DNA of 64,000 bases from Ancylobacter novellus (GCA_003241485.1 QFQD01000002.1:1-64000); one strand, 5' to 3'. Shown: positions 21,712-31,044, counted from the first letter of the stretch. Numbers and translations: made by a program. Notes: generated from the letters alone by a model not told the origin.

Positions 21712-23415
21712 CTATACCGCGACGGTAGCCTCGGGACGGGGCCTTGCGACCGCCAGCCCGATGAGCTGGCCCTGGAGATAGGTACAGCCCCATTCCGTCA
21801 ATTGCCGGCCGGTTTCCTCGTCGAGCACCCATTCGGCGACGGTCTCGATGTCGAGATTACTGGCCAGCTCCAGCAGCGCCCGCACGAAATGGCGGTCCTC
21901 GCCCGATTCCATCAGCGAACAGATGAAGCTGCCGTCGATCTTCAGAAGGTCGATCCCGAGGCGGCGCAGGCTGCGGAATGAAGTGTGGCCGACGCCGAAA
22001 TCGTCCATGGCGACGCGGCAGCCGAGATCGTGCAGCCAGCTCACCCGCCGGCGCATCGTCTCGAGATCGGAGATGCTGGCCGCTTCTGTGAGCTCGACGA
22101 TCAGGCGCCCGCATAGCCCCTCGCGCGCGCCCTCCTCCAGAATGCGCTGCCAGATGCCGTCATGGATCGAGGCGGGCGACACATTGACCGACAGGCGCAG
22201 CGCCGAATCTTCCCGCAGCGCGGCCAGTGACAGCTCCATCGACCGGCGGTCGATCAGCCGGGTAAGGCCGAAGCGCTCGGCCGCTGGCATGATGGTGGCA
22301 CCATCATAGACCCGCCCGTCATGCCCGTGGATACGCACCAGCGCCTCGTGGAAGGCGATGTCGCGCATGCCGCTGCGGGCGATCGGCTGGAAGGCGAGCG
22401 CGACGCGCCGCTCGCTGATCGCCGAGACGATGTCGTCGGCGAAACGCAGATTGGCCCGCCGCTCGATCGTCTTGTCGGCGCCGGGCGTGTAGACCTCCAG
22501 GCTGCCGCGCGCCATGGTCCGCGCATTATGCAGCGCGTCCTGCGCGTGCGAGAAGATCTCGGCGACACTGCGCGCATGGCGCGGCACGATCAGGCCGCCG
22601 GCGGAGACATTGACCGCCACGGCTCCGGCACTGGTGCGCGGCGGCGTGGCGTTGACGCTGGCCAGGAAACGGTGGGCGGCGGCCAAGCCGTCGGCGGCAA
22701 CGGACGGCAGGACGATCCCGAACTTGCTGCCCGAAAAGCGTGCCATCTCCTCGCCGGGAGCGAGCTGCGCGCGCAGCCGCATCCACACGATATCCAGCAC
22801 CTCGTCGCCGACCTGAAAGCCATAGGAATCGTTGAGGCGCCCCAGATGGTCGATGCCGAACAGCAGGAAGCCGAACTCCTCGCCGGTGAGGAATGCGTCG
22901 CCCAGCCGGGCATCGAGCAGGCGCGCCAGACGCTGGCGCTCGGGCTGCGGCTCGGCCTCTCCCGGCACACCCGAGCCGCGCACCGGGCGCCCCACGGCGA
23001 GGCGGCGCACCATGCCGTCCACCCGCAGCAGGCGGCCGGTCTCGTCGAAATAGCCGACGCCGCGATCCTCCACCCAGAGGCGGCGGGGCGATTCGTCGCG
23101 CGGCGAGACCAGGCAATACACCGTCTCGAACAGGCGCGTGCCCGGGCGAATGCCGGCCGAATCGCTGGCGAGGGCGGCGGCGGCCCGGTCGAGACCGGAG
23201 CCCGGCGCGATCAGCGCATCATAGTCGCGGCCACGCTCCGTGCAGCCGGCCCGCTCCGGGCCGAGCAGCTCCATCGCGCCCGCGCTCCAGATCAGGCGGT
23301 CGCTGCTGGCCGCCCAGGAATAGGCCACACCGCCGAGCCCGCGCACCGTCTCCGCAACTGCCGTCGTCGACAGTGCGTCCGTACCGATCTCGCGATGCGT
23401 GGCAAGATCAGCCAT
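21712..23415 (-). CDS. GGDEF/EAL protein with degenerate GGDEF
   Basis: 567 aa, cytosolic as no TM segment is seen. Residues 30-140 look PAS-like (AYSWAASSDRLIWSAGA; WVEDRGVGYFDETGR). The GGDEF domain (about 165-310) has SGSKF (228-232) where active cyclases have GG(D/E)EF, so it is probably inactive. The EAL domain (335-560) keeps EAL (357-359), Asn411, ELTE (441-444), Asp471-Asp472, Lys492 and Gln549, so c-di-GMP hydrolysis is plausible. However, the EGVE motif is changed to EWVL (528-531). Confidence 0.88.
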   Translation of the reverse strand: MADLATHREIGTDALSTTAVAETVRGLGGVAYSWAASSDRLIWSAGAMELLGPERAGCTERGRDYDALIAPGSGLDRAAAALASDSAGIRPGTRLFETVYCLVSPRDESPRRLWVEDRGVGYFDETGRLLRVDGMVRRLAVGRPVRGSGVPGEAEPQPERQRLARLLDARLGDAFLTGEEFGFLLFGIDHLGRLNDSYGFQVGDEVLDIVWMRLRAQLAPGEEMARFSGSKFGIVLPSVAADGLAAAHRFLASVNATPPRTSAGAVAVNVSAGGLIVPRHARSVAEIFSHAQDALHNARTMARGSLEVYTPGADKTIERRANLRFADDIVSAISERRVALAFQPIARSGMRDIAFHEALVRIHGHDGRVYDGATIMPAAERFGLTRLIDRRSMELSLAALREDSALRLSVNVSPASIHDGIWQRILEEGAREGLCGRLIVELTEAASISDLETMRRRVSWLHDLGCRVAMDDFGVGHTSFRSLRRLGIDLLKIDGSFICSLMESGEDRHFVRALLELASNLDIETVAEWVLDEETGRQLTEWGCTYLQGQLIGLAVARPRPEATVAV

Positions 23416-23546
23416 GAAAGGGCGCTCGAACGAGGCGACGCAACGAATTCATCCGATATTTGCAACCAGATCCATCAGGATTGCGAAGTATACACCCGAA
23501 AAACCAAAGCCCACACGCGCTCGGCGGGAATTTTCGACGGCGCCAT

Positions 23547-24782
23547 CTAGGGGGTCAGCGCGCCCGCAGCCGCCGCCTTGTCGGCGACATCTTCAGCCGC
23601 CGCAGCCTCTGGCGGGGGAACCACTGACGCGCCCGGCGTGGCCGCGCTCCGCGTCGGCAACGAAGCTCCCGCCACGCTGCGCAGTTGCGAGGTATCGGCA
23701 CCGGCGAAATGGATGCCAGACAGGCCGAGCTTCTTCATCAGCTCCTCCTGCGAGGCTTCGGGCCTGGCGCGCGCCATCACGCCGCGCAGCTCCGGAGCGA
23801 GTTCGGCGAGCTGGGCGAACTTGCTGTGGTTGAAACCGTCGGTCGACTTCACATTCGTCATGTCGACGACGACGGCACCAAGCTCGACCAGTTCCGCATC
23901 ATTGGTGAAGGCGCCCAGACGCGGCTTGTCACCGGCGATGAAGTCGGAGAAGGCCAGCGCCTTGTCGTCGCGCGAGACGATGACGATGAACGGCTTGGCC
24001 GGCTTGCCAAAGCGGCGCAGCTGGGACTTGAAGACGTCGACGTCGATGTCCGGTGCCGCGAGGATGATGTTGCCGATCCTGTCCTTCGGCAGTCCCCGCC
24101 CGGAGATCTGGATCTGCCGCAGCGCCTCCACGGTGACCCAGTTCCCCATGGAATGGGCCATGATGGACACGCGCTCGGCGCCGCTGTCGAAGATGAGGTT
24201 GATCGTCTCTTCCAGCCGGTCGCGCGCCGACGTGGCGCTGTTGTTGTCATAGACGTAGTCGGCGACGCTGCCGCGCGAGGCCCAGGTGAACATCACCGGC
24301 ACGGCGGTAGACTTGGAATCCTCCGCCATCTGCGTGAAGCGGTAGAGCGCCTCCGAGAATAGCGTGTTGTAACCGTGCACGAAGAGGAAGACGGTCTTCT
24401 CCCCCTTCGGCCGCAGTGCCAGCTGCGCCTTGAGGTCGTTGGTGAATTCCTGCGGCGTGTCGCGATAGATCGCCTCGCGCACCGTCATGTCGGTCGCGGG
24501 GTTAGGCTGGCCGCGCGGAATCTCGGTCATCCCCGGCTTGTGGGTCGGGGGAACGGTGATGTCGACCTTGGCGAAGGAAAGCGCCGGGGTGCGCTCGCCA
24601 TTGTAGAAAACGCCAGGCTTGGGATCGCGTGCGCGGGAGGAGGCGACGAGGATGACGTGCTCGCTGGCGCCGGGAACGGTGGTGCTGACGACGTCAAGCG
24701 CATCAGCCCCCGGCCGGCCGGCGCAACCGGCGAGCAGGCCGGCACTCATCACTACGCCGACCAGTGCCATACGGATGGTCAC
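23547..24782 (-). CDS. DUF900 alpha/beta-hydrolase lipoprotein
   Basis: About 411 aa. A lipoprotein signal ends in LLAGC. The hydrolase domain has HGYN (oxyanion region, VFLFVHGYNTLF) and the nucleophile elbow AHSMGNW; Asp and His follow around APDIDVDVF and DGFNHSKF. Members of DUF900 (COG4782) are esterase/lipase-like of unknown substrate. The start is uncertain: GTG at 24782 or ATG at 24770; an earlier TTG (24842) would make the signal region too long. The C-terminus is Ala/Pro/Val-rich. Confidence 0.85.
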   Translation of the reverse strand: MTIRMALVGVVMSAGLLAGCAGRPGADALDVVSTTVPGASEHVILVASSRARDPKPGVFYNGERTPALSFAKVDITVPPTHKPGMTEIPRGQPNPATDMTVREAIYRDTPQEFTNDLKAQLALRPKGEKTVFLFVHGYNTLFSEALYRFTQMAEDSKSTAVPVMFTWASRGSVADYVYDNNSATSARDRLEETINLIFDSGAERVSIMAHSMGNWVTVEALRQIQISGRGLPKDRIGNIILAAPDIDVDVFKSQLRRFGKPAKPFIVIVSRDDKALAFSDFIAGDKPRLGAFTNDAELVELGAVVVDMTNVKSTDGFNHSKFAQLAELAPELRGVMARARPEASQEELMKKLGLSGIHFAGADTSQLRSVAGASLPTRSAATPGASVVPPPEAAAAEDVADKAAAAGALTP

Positions 24783-24934
24783 ACGGCCGCCGCTCGAAAA
24801 TTTCTGCCCGATACGCAACACAGCCGGTCCCCACCGCTTCAAGCCGACGTCGTCATAGCATTTCGGCGCGCTGTTGAGAAACGATCAACTTGGGCGCGCA
24901 GACCCGCCTCTCGGCAGGGTTAAGACACACGAAA

Positions 24935-24958
24935 GCCGGCCCCGCATGCGAGACCGGC
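24935..24958. terminator. Possible terminator after rpmF
   Basis: GCCGG / CCGGC arms around a central GCATGC palindrome. On the minus strand the stem is followed by CTTTCG. It lies about 60 nt downstream of the rpmF stop. The stem is short and the T-run weak, so this is tentative. Confidence 0.35.
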
Positions 24959-25018
24959 CAATCCGGAATGGATCGATTTTCGCGCGGGCGAGCCGGCAGG
25001 CCTGCCCAGCAGCCGGGA

Positions 25019-25204
25019 TCAGGCCTCGGCCTTGACCTTCAGCACCTGACGGCCCTTGTACATGCCGGTCTTCAGGTCGAGGTGGTGCGGACGGCGCAGC
25101 TCGCCCGAATCCTTGTCCTCGATATAGGTCGGCTTGGCGAGGGCATCGGCGGAACGGCGCATGCCGCGACGCGACGGGCTGGTTTTCTTCTTCGGAACGG
25201 CCAT
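25019..25204 (-). CDS. rpmF: 50S ribosomal protein L32
   Basis: 61 aa. Starts MAVPKKKTSPSRRGMRRS, the characteristic L32 N-terminus, and ends with HHLDLKTGMYKGRQVLK. A longer in-frame upstream extension is not L32-like; the chosen ATG has AGGAG at 7 nt. Alphaproteobacterial L32 lacks the zinc cysteines found elsewhere, as here. Confidence 0.97.
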   Translation of the reverse strand: MAVPKKKTSPSRRGMRRSADALAKPTYIEDKDSGELRRPHHLDLKTGMYKGRQVLKVKAEA

Positions 25205-25384
25205 CAGTCTTCTCCTGTACCGGCATGGCTCACGCTCTGTCAGGAGGGCCGGCGCCGGGGTCGTGCGTAATTCGAGTGGCGGCTTATACAGACTCATGCG
25301 CGCGAGCGAAAGGGGGGCTGCGCCAGTCCTTTTCCGCGGCGTCATCAAACCTGCGGGACGCCCCGTCAAGCCGTCCGCGGCGCG

Positions 25385-26065
25385 TCATGAGCGCAGGTCG
25401 AGGCAGGCGGTCAGCTCCGGCCCCTCGCGCGGCAGCCGGGCCTGCAGGTTGCCGGCGAGCCGGTTCAGCCCCGGACCGGGCTTGCGGGCATCACGGCGAT
25501 AGGGATTGGGCAACATCACCGCCAACAGCGCCGCCTGACGGCCGGTGAGGTTGCCCGCGCCGGTCCCGAAGGCGCGGCGGGCTCCCGCCTCGACGCCGAA
25601 CTCGCCGGTCGGCCCCCATTCGGCGATGTTGAGATAGATCTCCAGCTGGCGCCGCTTCGACATCACCGCGTTGAGATAGAGCGCCAGCGGGAATTCCAGC
25701 CCCTTGCGGATGAAGCTGCGCCCGTTCCACAGGAACAGGTTCTTGGCCAGCTGCATGGTGATGGTGGAGGCCCCGCGCGCCGGCTCGCCATCGTCCGCCG
25801 TGTCCATCACATTCTGCAGTTCGACGAGATCGACGCCGAAATGCTGGCAGAAGCGGGCGTCCTCGGAGGCCAGCACGCTGCGGATCAGCGCCGGCGAGAT
25901 GTCGTCGATCGGGAGCCAGTTGCGCGTGACCGGCTCCATCATCGCCTGCCGCGCCAGCATGAGCGTCGAGACCGGCGGCACGACATTATAGAGCAGCCCG
26001 AGCACCAGCGGCGCCGCGACGACCACGACCGCCGCCTTCCACGCCCATGACCACAACACGCCCAT
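25385..26065 (-). CDS. mtgA: Monofunctional biosynthetic peptidoglycan transglycosylase
   Basis: 226 aa. One N-terminal TM anchor (AAVVVVAAPLVLGLLY) precedes a GT51 glycosyltransferase domain with the catalytic Glu in SEDARFCQHFGVD (about 66-78), GASTITMQLAKNLFL and the second Glu region RQLEIYLNIAEWG. It polymerises lipid II glycan strands in the periplasm and has no transpeptidase domain. Codirectional with rpmF, 180 nt apart. Confidence 0.95.
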   Translation of the reverse strand: MGVLWSWAWKAAVVVVAAPLVLGLLYNVVPPVSTLMLARQAMMEPVTRNWLPIDDISPALIRSVLASEDARFCQHFGVDLVELQNVMDTADDGEPARGASTITMQLAKNLFLWNGRSFIRKGLEFPLALYLNAVMSKRRQLEIYLNIAEWGPTGEFGVEAGARRAFGTGAGNLTGRQAALLAVMLPNPYRRDARKPGPGLNRLAGNLQARLPREGPELTACLDLRS

Positions 26066-26203
26066 CCGCTCTCCCCTGCCCCGGCGATGTTACCTAGAGG
26101 CGCCGCTCGGGTCGACCAGAAGCCGCATTGTCACAGCCGCTTGACCGGCCGCGACGGCTCGGGCACGCAGACGGCAGCCGTGCAACGAGAAAGTCCACCC
26201 CGC

Positions 26204-27139
26204 ATGTCCGCCCCCACGCCCGCGCGCCACTCCGCCCACCTCGCCGAGGCGCTGGCCGATTCGGCGCAGGCCGTCAGCGCCTATATCGACGCGGCCATCA
26301 CCCGCGGTGGCGTGCCGAGCGCGCGGCTGGCGCAGGCGATGCGCCATGCGGCGCTGGCGGGCGGCAAGCGGCTGCGGCCTTTTCTTGTTATCGAATCCGC
26401 CGCGCTGTTCGGCGTGACGCGGGAAGCCGCCCTGCCCGCCGCCGCCGCGCTGGAATGCGTGCACTGCTATTCACTGGTGCATGACGACCTGCCGGCTATG
26501 GACAATGACGACCTGCGGCGCGGCCAGCCGACCGTGCACAAGGCCTATGACGAGGCGACCGCCATCCTCGCCGGCGACGGGCTGCTGACCCTCGCCTTCG
26601 AGATTCTCTCCTGGGAGGAAGCGGGCCCGGATGCGCAGATACGCATCGGCCTCGTCGCCGGGCTCGCGCGCGCGGCCGGCACCGGCGGCATGGTCGGCGG
26701 GCAGATGCTCGACCTCGCCGCCGAAGGGCGGTTCGACGCGGGCCGGCCCGCTGCCCTCACCGCTCCTGAAATCCAGCATCTGCAGGCACTCAAGACCGGC
26801 GCGCTGCTGCGCTTCGCCTGCGAGGCCGGTGCATTGCTCGGCCGGGCCAGCGCGAGCGAAAGGGCCGCGCTCGACCTTTATGCCCACGCCATTGGCCGCG
26901 CGTTCCAGATCGCCGACGACCTTCTGGATGTGGAGGGCGACGCCGGCACGGTGGGCAAGGCGGTGGGCAAGGACGCGGCAGCCGGCAAGGGCACGCTGGT
27001 CGGCCTGATGGGCGTCGAGGGCGCACGGGCGGAACTCGCCCGGCTGGTGGCGGAGGCTATTTCCGCGCTCGAACCCTTCGGCAGCAAAGCCACACTTCTC
27101 AATGAAGCGGCGTACTTCGTCGCTGAACGGCGGAATTAG
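26204..27139 (+). CDS. ispA: Farnesyl diphosphate synthase / polyprenyl synthetase
   Basis: 311 aa. The first aspartate-rich motif is DDLPAMDNDD (about 98-107) with the two-residue insertion typical of bacterial FPP synthases. The second is DDLLD within FQIADDLLDVEGD (about 236-248). GGKRLRPFL (about 48-56) binds diphosphate. It condenses IPP with DMAPP and GPP to FPP, feeding ubiquinone and undecaprenyl-phosphate. The start ATG at 26204 is preferred; upstream in-frame sequence is not similar to the family. DXS is often next to it, but not here. Confidence 0.94.
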   Translation: MSAPTPARHSAHLAEALADSAQAVSAYIDAAITRGGVPSARLAQAMRHAALAGGKRLRPFLVIESAALFGVTREAALPAAAALECVHCYSLVHDDLPAMDNDDLRRGQPTVHKAYDEATAILAGDGLLTLAFEILSWEEAGPDAQIRIGLVAGLARAAGTGGMVGGQMLDLAAEGRFDAGRPAALTAPEIQHLQALKTGALLRFACEAGALLGRASASERAALDLYAHAIGRAFQIADDLLDVEGDAGTVGKAVGKDAAAGKGTLVGLMGVEGARAELARLVAEAISALEPFGSKATLLNEAAYFVAERRN

Positions 27140-27237
27140 TAATTCTGTCATCTCGACGGAACGATAAGTTCCGACCATATGTTGTCGTGGCGTTAAGTCG
27201 CGTCGTCCGACTCGGGACGCCGCTTCGGGAGGTAAAA

Positions 27238-27510
27238 ATGCGTGTCGCCCCGTTCATCCTTGCCGGCCTGATCGCCGGTGCCGCTCTCGCCGCCACCGCG
27301 CCGGTGCAGGCGCAGGAGACCCGCATCATCATCCGCAAGCAGCCGCCGCGCTCCTTCCTGGACCCCGGTCCGGTGGTGAAGCCGGGCACGACGCGGGACC
27401 TCAACTACGTCTACGCCTCGATGCCGCGCTACCCGACCTATGGCGACAACAGCACCATCACCGGCACGCGCTGGCCGCTGCCGAGCGCCTTCGAGCTTCC
27501 CGGCTACTGA
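27238..27510 (+). CDS. Small secreted protein of unknown function
   Basis: 90 aa. Residues 1-24 are a signal peptide (FILAGLIAGAALAATAPVQA, cleavage before QE). The mature peptide is short, with Pro/Tyr-rich stretches (RKQPPRSFLDPGP, MPRYPTYGDNS) and no cysteine. GGGAGG lies 5 nt before the ATG. I recognise no family. A strong terminator follows. Confidence 0.78.
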   Translation: MRVAPFILAGLIAGAALAATAPVQAQETRIIIRKQPPRSFLDPGPVVKPGTTRDLNYVYASMPRYPTYGDNSTITGTRWPLPSAFELPGY

Positions 27511-27583
27511 TTCGTCCGGCAGAGTTTCGTCAGGACAGAGGCCTCCCGGCCGCGACTTTCGGCCCTTCTGTCCTGCTGCATGA

Positions 27584-27611
27584 AAAAAGCCCGGCTCGCG
27601 CCGGGCTTTTT
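27584..27611. terminator. Bidirectional intrinsic terminator
   Basis: AAAAAGCCCGGC, loop TCGC, GCCGGGCTTTTT: a 12-bp perfect stem with A/T runs on both sides, between the small secreted-protein gene (+) and leuB (-), which converge. Confidence 0.92.
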
Positions 27612-27638
27612 GTTTTCGCGGGAGCGGCAAGGCGCCGG

Positions 27639-28748
27639 TCAGGCCGCCTTGCCGAGCTCGGCGACGACGGCATCGCCCATGCCGGCGGTGTCGACGCGGG
27701 TCATGCCTTCCGACCAGATGTCGCCGGTGCGGTAGCCATCGGCGAGCACGGCGGAAATCGCCGCCTCGATGCGGTCCGCCGCCTCAATCTGCCCGAAGGA
27801 ATAGCGCAGCGCCATGGCGAGCGAGCCGATCATGGCGATGGGGTTGGCGAGGCCCTTGCCCGCGATGTCAGGGGCGGCGCCGTGCACCGGCTCGTAGAGC
27901 GCGCGGCGCTTGCCGGAAATCTCCTCCACGCCGCCGAGCGACGCGGAGGGCAGCATGCCCAGCGAGCCGGTCAGCATGGCGGCGACGTCGGAGAGGATGT
28001 CGCCGAACAAATTGTCGGTGACGATGACGTCGAACTGCTTGGGCGCGCGCACCAGCTGCATGCCGCAGCTGTCGGCGAGCTGGTGCTCCAGCTTCACGTC
28101 ATTGTAGTCCGAGCCGTGCACCTCGCTCACCACCTGCTTCCACAGCACGCCGGTCTTCATGACGTTGTGCTTCTCGGTGGAGACGACCTTGCCGCGGCGG
28201 GTGCGCGCCAGCTCGAAGGCGACGCGGGCGATGCGCTCGATCTCGTAGGATTCGTACACCTGCGTGTCGACCGCGCGCTTCTGCCCGTCGAGCAGGTCGG
28301 TGATGGTCTTGGGCTCGCCGAAATACACGCCGCCGGTCAGCTCGCGCACGATGAGGATGTCCAGCCCCTCGACCAGCTCGCGCTTCAGGCTGGAGGCATC
28401 GGCAAGCGCGGGATAGCACATGGCCGGGCGCAGATTGGCGAACAGCTGCAGGTCCTTGCGCAGGCGCAGCAGGCCGGCTTCGGGGCGCGCCTCATAGGCC
28501 ACATTCGCCCATTTCGGTCCGCCCACCGCGCCGAGCAGGATCGCATCGGCGGCAAAGGCCTTCGCCATCGCTTCCTCGGAGATCGGCTGGCCGCAGGAAT
28601 CATAGGCCGCGCCGCCGACGAGGTCCTCCTCAATGGCGAAGGACGCGAGCCCCTGCGCATCGAGCCAGGCGATGACCTTCTTCACTTCGGCCATCACTTC
28701 GGTGCCGATGCCGTCGCCGGGGAGGAGGAGGAGCTTGTGGGTGGCCAT
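27639..28748 (-). CDS. leuB: 3-isopropylmalate dehydrogenase
   Basis: 369 aa. Oxidative decarboxylation of 3-isopropylmalate in leucine synthesis. It shows LLLPGDGIGTEV at the start, the substrate Arg cluster (RLRKDLQLFANLRPA), YESYEIERIARVAFELA and the metal-binding DNLFGDILSD. It lies 3' of the GMC operon rather than directly behind leuC/leuD. Confidence 0.96.
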   Translation of the reverse strand: MATHKLLLLPGDGIGTEVMAEVKKVIAWLDAQGLASFAIEEDLVGGAAYDSCGQPISEEAMAKAFAADAILLGAVGGPKWANVAYEARPEAGLLRLRKDLQLFANLRPAMCYPALADASSLKRELVEGLDILIVRELTGGVYFGEPKTITDLLDGQKRAVDTQVYESYEIERIARVAFELARTRRGKVVSTEKHNVMKTGVLWKQVVSEVHGSDYNDVKLEHQLADSCGMQLVRAPKQFDVIVTDNLFGDILSDVAAMLTGSLGMLPSASLGGVEEISGKRRALYEPVHGAAPDIAGKGLANPIAMIGSLAMALRYSFGQIEAADRIEAAISAVLADGYRTGDIWSEGMTRVDTAGMGDAVVAELGKAA

Positions 28749-28865
28749 GGATTCCCTCGCGTGCGCCTGTCTGCGGTGCTCCAGCCTGGAGCGGAATAGG
28801 AAGCGAGCGAGTGCTAATGGCTGGCGCCGATGCTGGCAAGCCGGGCGTGCCGGCCGGCAGAAGAA

Positions 28866-28892
28866 AGCCGCCGGCGAGGATGTCGCCGGCGG
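28866..28892 (-). terminator. Intrinsic terminator of the GMC operon
   Basis: GCCGCCGGCGA and TCGCCGGCGGC form a perfect 11-bp stem with a 5-nt loop; on the minus strand TTTCTTCT follows. It lies 29 nt after the GMC-oxidoreductase stop and before leuB. Confidence 0.8.
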
Positions 28893-28920
28893 CCGGGAAG
28901 GCGCGTTCGTCGAAGGCGCG

Positions 28921-30492
28921 TCAGATCGTCTTCTTCGACATTTCGCCGGCGATGAAGTCCGCCTGGCGCAGCGCCAGCGCCACGATGGTCAGCGTCGGGT
29001 TCTCCGCGCCGCCGGTGGTGAACTGGCTGCCGTCGGCGACGAACAGGTTGGGGATGTCGTGCGTCTGGCCGTGCTTGTTCACCACGCCGTCGCGGGCCTT
29101 CTCGCTCATCCGGTTGGTGCCGAGATTATGCGTGGAAGGGTAAGGCGGCGTGGGGAAGGTGCGCACCGCGCCGACCGAGTCGTACATCGCCGCGCCCTGC
29201 GTGTAGGCGTGGTTGCGCATGGCGATGTCGTTCGGGTGGTCGTCGAAGTGCACATCGGCCACCGGCAGGCCGTACTGGTCCTTCGCGGCGGTGTTCAGCG
29301 TGACGCGGTTGGTCTCCTGCGGCATGTCCTCGCCGACGATCCACAGCCCGGCCATGTTGACATAGCCGTCCATGGCCGAGGTGAAGTTGCGTCCCCAGCC
29401 GCCCGGATCGAGGAAGGCGGCCATGAACGGCACGCCGAGCGAGAGCGTCTCCATCTCGTAGCCGCCGACGAAGCCGCGCTTGGTGTTGAGCGGCGCCTCG
29501 TCGCGCACGATGCCGGCCATGGTGGTGCCGCGATACATGTGCACCGGCTTCTCGAAGATGCCGTACACCGAACCCGTCATGTGGCGCATATAGTTGCGTC
29601 CGACCTGCCCGGAGGAGTTGGCAAGGCCGTCGGGGAACATGCTGGAGGCCGAGTTCAACAGCAGGCGCGGGCTCTCGATCGAGTTGCCGGCCACGGCCAC
29701 GATGCGCGCCTTCTGCCGCTGGGTCTTGCCGTCCTTGTCGACATAGACGACGCCGGTGACCTTGCCGGAGGCATCGTGCTCGATCTTCTGCACCATGCTC
29801 TGCGGGCGCACTTCCAGATTGCCCGTCGCCTCGCCGCGCGGGATCTCGGCGATCAGCGTCGACCATTTCGCGCCCGACTTGCAGCCCTGGAAGCAGAAGC
29901 CGATCTGCTGGCAGGAACCGCGATCGTGACGCGGCTCGCTGTTGATCGCCATGCGCCCGGTCGAGACTTCCTTGTAGCCGATCTTCTTCGCGCCGGCCTC
30001 GAACACCTTGAAGTTGTTGTTGCCGGGCAGGCCGGGAATGCCGTTGGTGCGCGTCACGCCCATGCGGTCCTCGGCCTTGGCGTACCAGGGCTCCAGGTCC
30101 TTGAGGGTGATCGGCCAGTCGAGCAGATTGGCGCCTTCGAGGTCTCCATAGGTGGTGCGGGTCTTGAACTCGTGTTCCTGGAAGCGCAGCGAGGCGCCCG
30201 CCCAGTGCACGGAGGAACCGCCCACCGCCTTGACGATCCACGCCGGCAGATTGGGGAAGTTCTTGTGCACGCGCCAGGAGCCCGACGTCGTGCGCATGTC
30301 GGTCCAGGCGAGCTGGGCGAAGCTGTCCCACTCGTTGTTGATGAAGTCTTCCATGTTGTGGCGCTGGCCGGCTTCAAGGATCACCACCTTGATGCCCTTC
30401 AGCGCCAGTTCGGTGCCGAGCGTGCCGCCACCGGCGCCGGAGCCGACGACAACGACGACGGAATCGTCATTCAGATCGAAGGGTGCAGACAT
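28921..30492 (-). CDS. GMC-family FAD oxidoreductase (dehydrogenase large subunit)
   Basis: 523 aa. The N-terminal FAD-binding loop is VGSGAGGGTLG (about 16-26), the GMC C-terminal domain ends with NPTLTIVALALRQADF. A cysteine cluster (CQQIGFCFQGCKSGAK, about 185-200) matches the position of a 3Fe-4S or similar site in gluconate-2-dehydrogenase-type flavoproteins. It has no signal peptide of its own and is preceded, 15 nt upstream, by a Tat-signal small subunit; in this family the pair is exported together and donates electrons to a cytochrome. The sugar or alcohol substrate is unknown. No cytochrome subunit gene is adjacent. Confidence 0.88.
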   Translation of the reverse strand: MSAPFDLNDDSVVVVVGSGAGGGTLGTELALKGIKVVILEAGQRHNMEDFINNEWDSFAQLAWTDMRTTSGSWRVHKNFPNLPAWIVKAVGGSSVHWAGASLRFQEHEFKTRTTYGDLEGANLLDWPITLKDLEPWYAKAEDRMGVTRTNGIPGLPGNNNFKVFEAGAKKIGYKEVSTGRMAINSEPRHDRGSCQQIGFCFQGCKSGAKWSTLIAEIPRGEATGNLEVRPQSMVQKIEHDASGKVTGVVYVDKDGKTQRQKARIVAVAGNSIESPRLLLNSASSMFPDGLANSSGQVGRNYMRHMTGSVYGIFEKPVHMYRGTTMAGIVRDEAPLNTKRGFVGGYEMETLSLGVPFMAAFLDPGGWGRNFTSAMDGYVNMAGLWIVGEDMPQETNRVTLNTAAKDQYGLPVADVHFDDHPNDIAMRNHAYTQGAAMYDSVGAVRTFPTPPYPSTHNLGTNRMSEKARDGVVNKHGQTHDIPNLFVADGSQFTTGGAENPTLTIVALALRQADFIAGEMSKKTI

Positions 30493-30507
30493 GGTTCGGT
30501 GCTCCCC

Positions 30508-31044
30508 TCACAGCCAGGCGATGTCGTTGAAGCCGCGGTCGATGTAACCGCCCTTGTCGGCCGAGGAGCCCTCATAGCCGAAGATCGGCCACACCTCCTC
30601 CTGGTTGTAGAGACTCACAACCAGCCCGCCGCGCACCTTCTGGAAGAAGGCGCTTTCCTCGATCTCGCGCAGGATGGCGACGCGCTGGTCCTCCCAGCCG
30701 AGATCGGCATAGGCCACGCCGTGCTTGGCCTTGGCGACCGTGTCGAGGGTGACGACCCCGTCCTCCACCAGCGCCTTCAGCGCCGGGTCCTTCGCGGAAT
30801 CGGTCTCGTAGGGCTTCATGGCGATGGCATAGAAGCGGTCTGGGATGCGGTCATGCGGGTAGACGTCGCGCGCCATGACAATGAGCGTGCGCATGGTCTC
30901 CGGCTTCAGCGCCGCGACCTCCAGCCCCCACGCCTCGCGCGGGTTCATCACCGCCGCACCGCTCACCAGCAGCGCGCCGGCGGCACCGATGCCGGCCAGC
31001 AGGGCGCGGCGTGACGGACCTCGCCTGTCGATCAGTGTTGGCAT
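30508..31044 (-). CDS. Gluconate 2-dehydrogenase subunit 3 family protein (Tat-exported)
   Basis: 178 aa. A twin-arginine signal (GPSRRALLAGIGAAGALLVSG, about 9-29) is followed by a helical subunit-3 domain (TLIVMARDVYPHDRIPDRFY; RVAILREIEESAFFQKVRGG). Such small subunits carry the flavoprotein partner through the Tat system. It is the first gene of the two-gene operon, with GGGAGG 5 nt before its ATG and an AT-rich upstream region. Confidence 0.85.
   Translation of the reverse strand: MPTLIDRRGPSRRALLAGIGAAGALLVSGAAVMNPREAWGLEVAALKPETMRTLIVMARDVYPHDRIPDRFYAIAMKPYETDSAKDPALKALVEDGVVTLDTVAKAKHGVAYADLGWEDQRVAILREIEESAFFQKVRGGLVVSLYNQEEVWPIFGYEGSSADKGGYIDRGFNDIAWL

Noticed and set aside
28633..31014. 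A 793-codon open frame antisense to leuB and the GMC pair
   Set aside because: Covers three well-supported genes of the other strand and has no protein similarity I can see.
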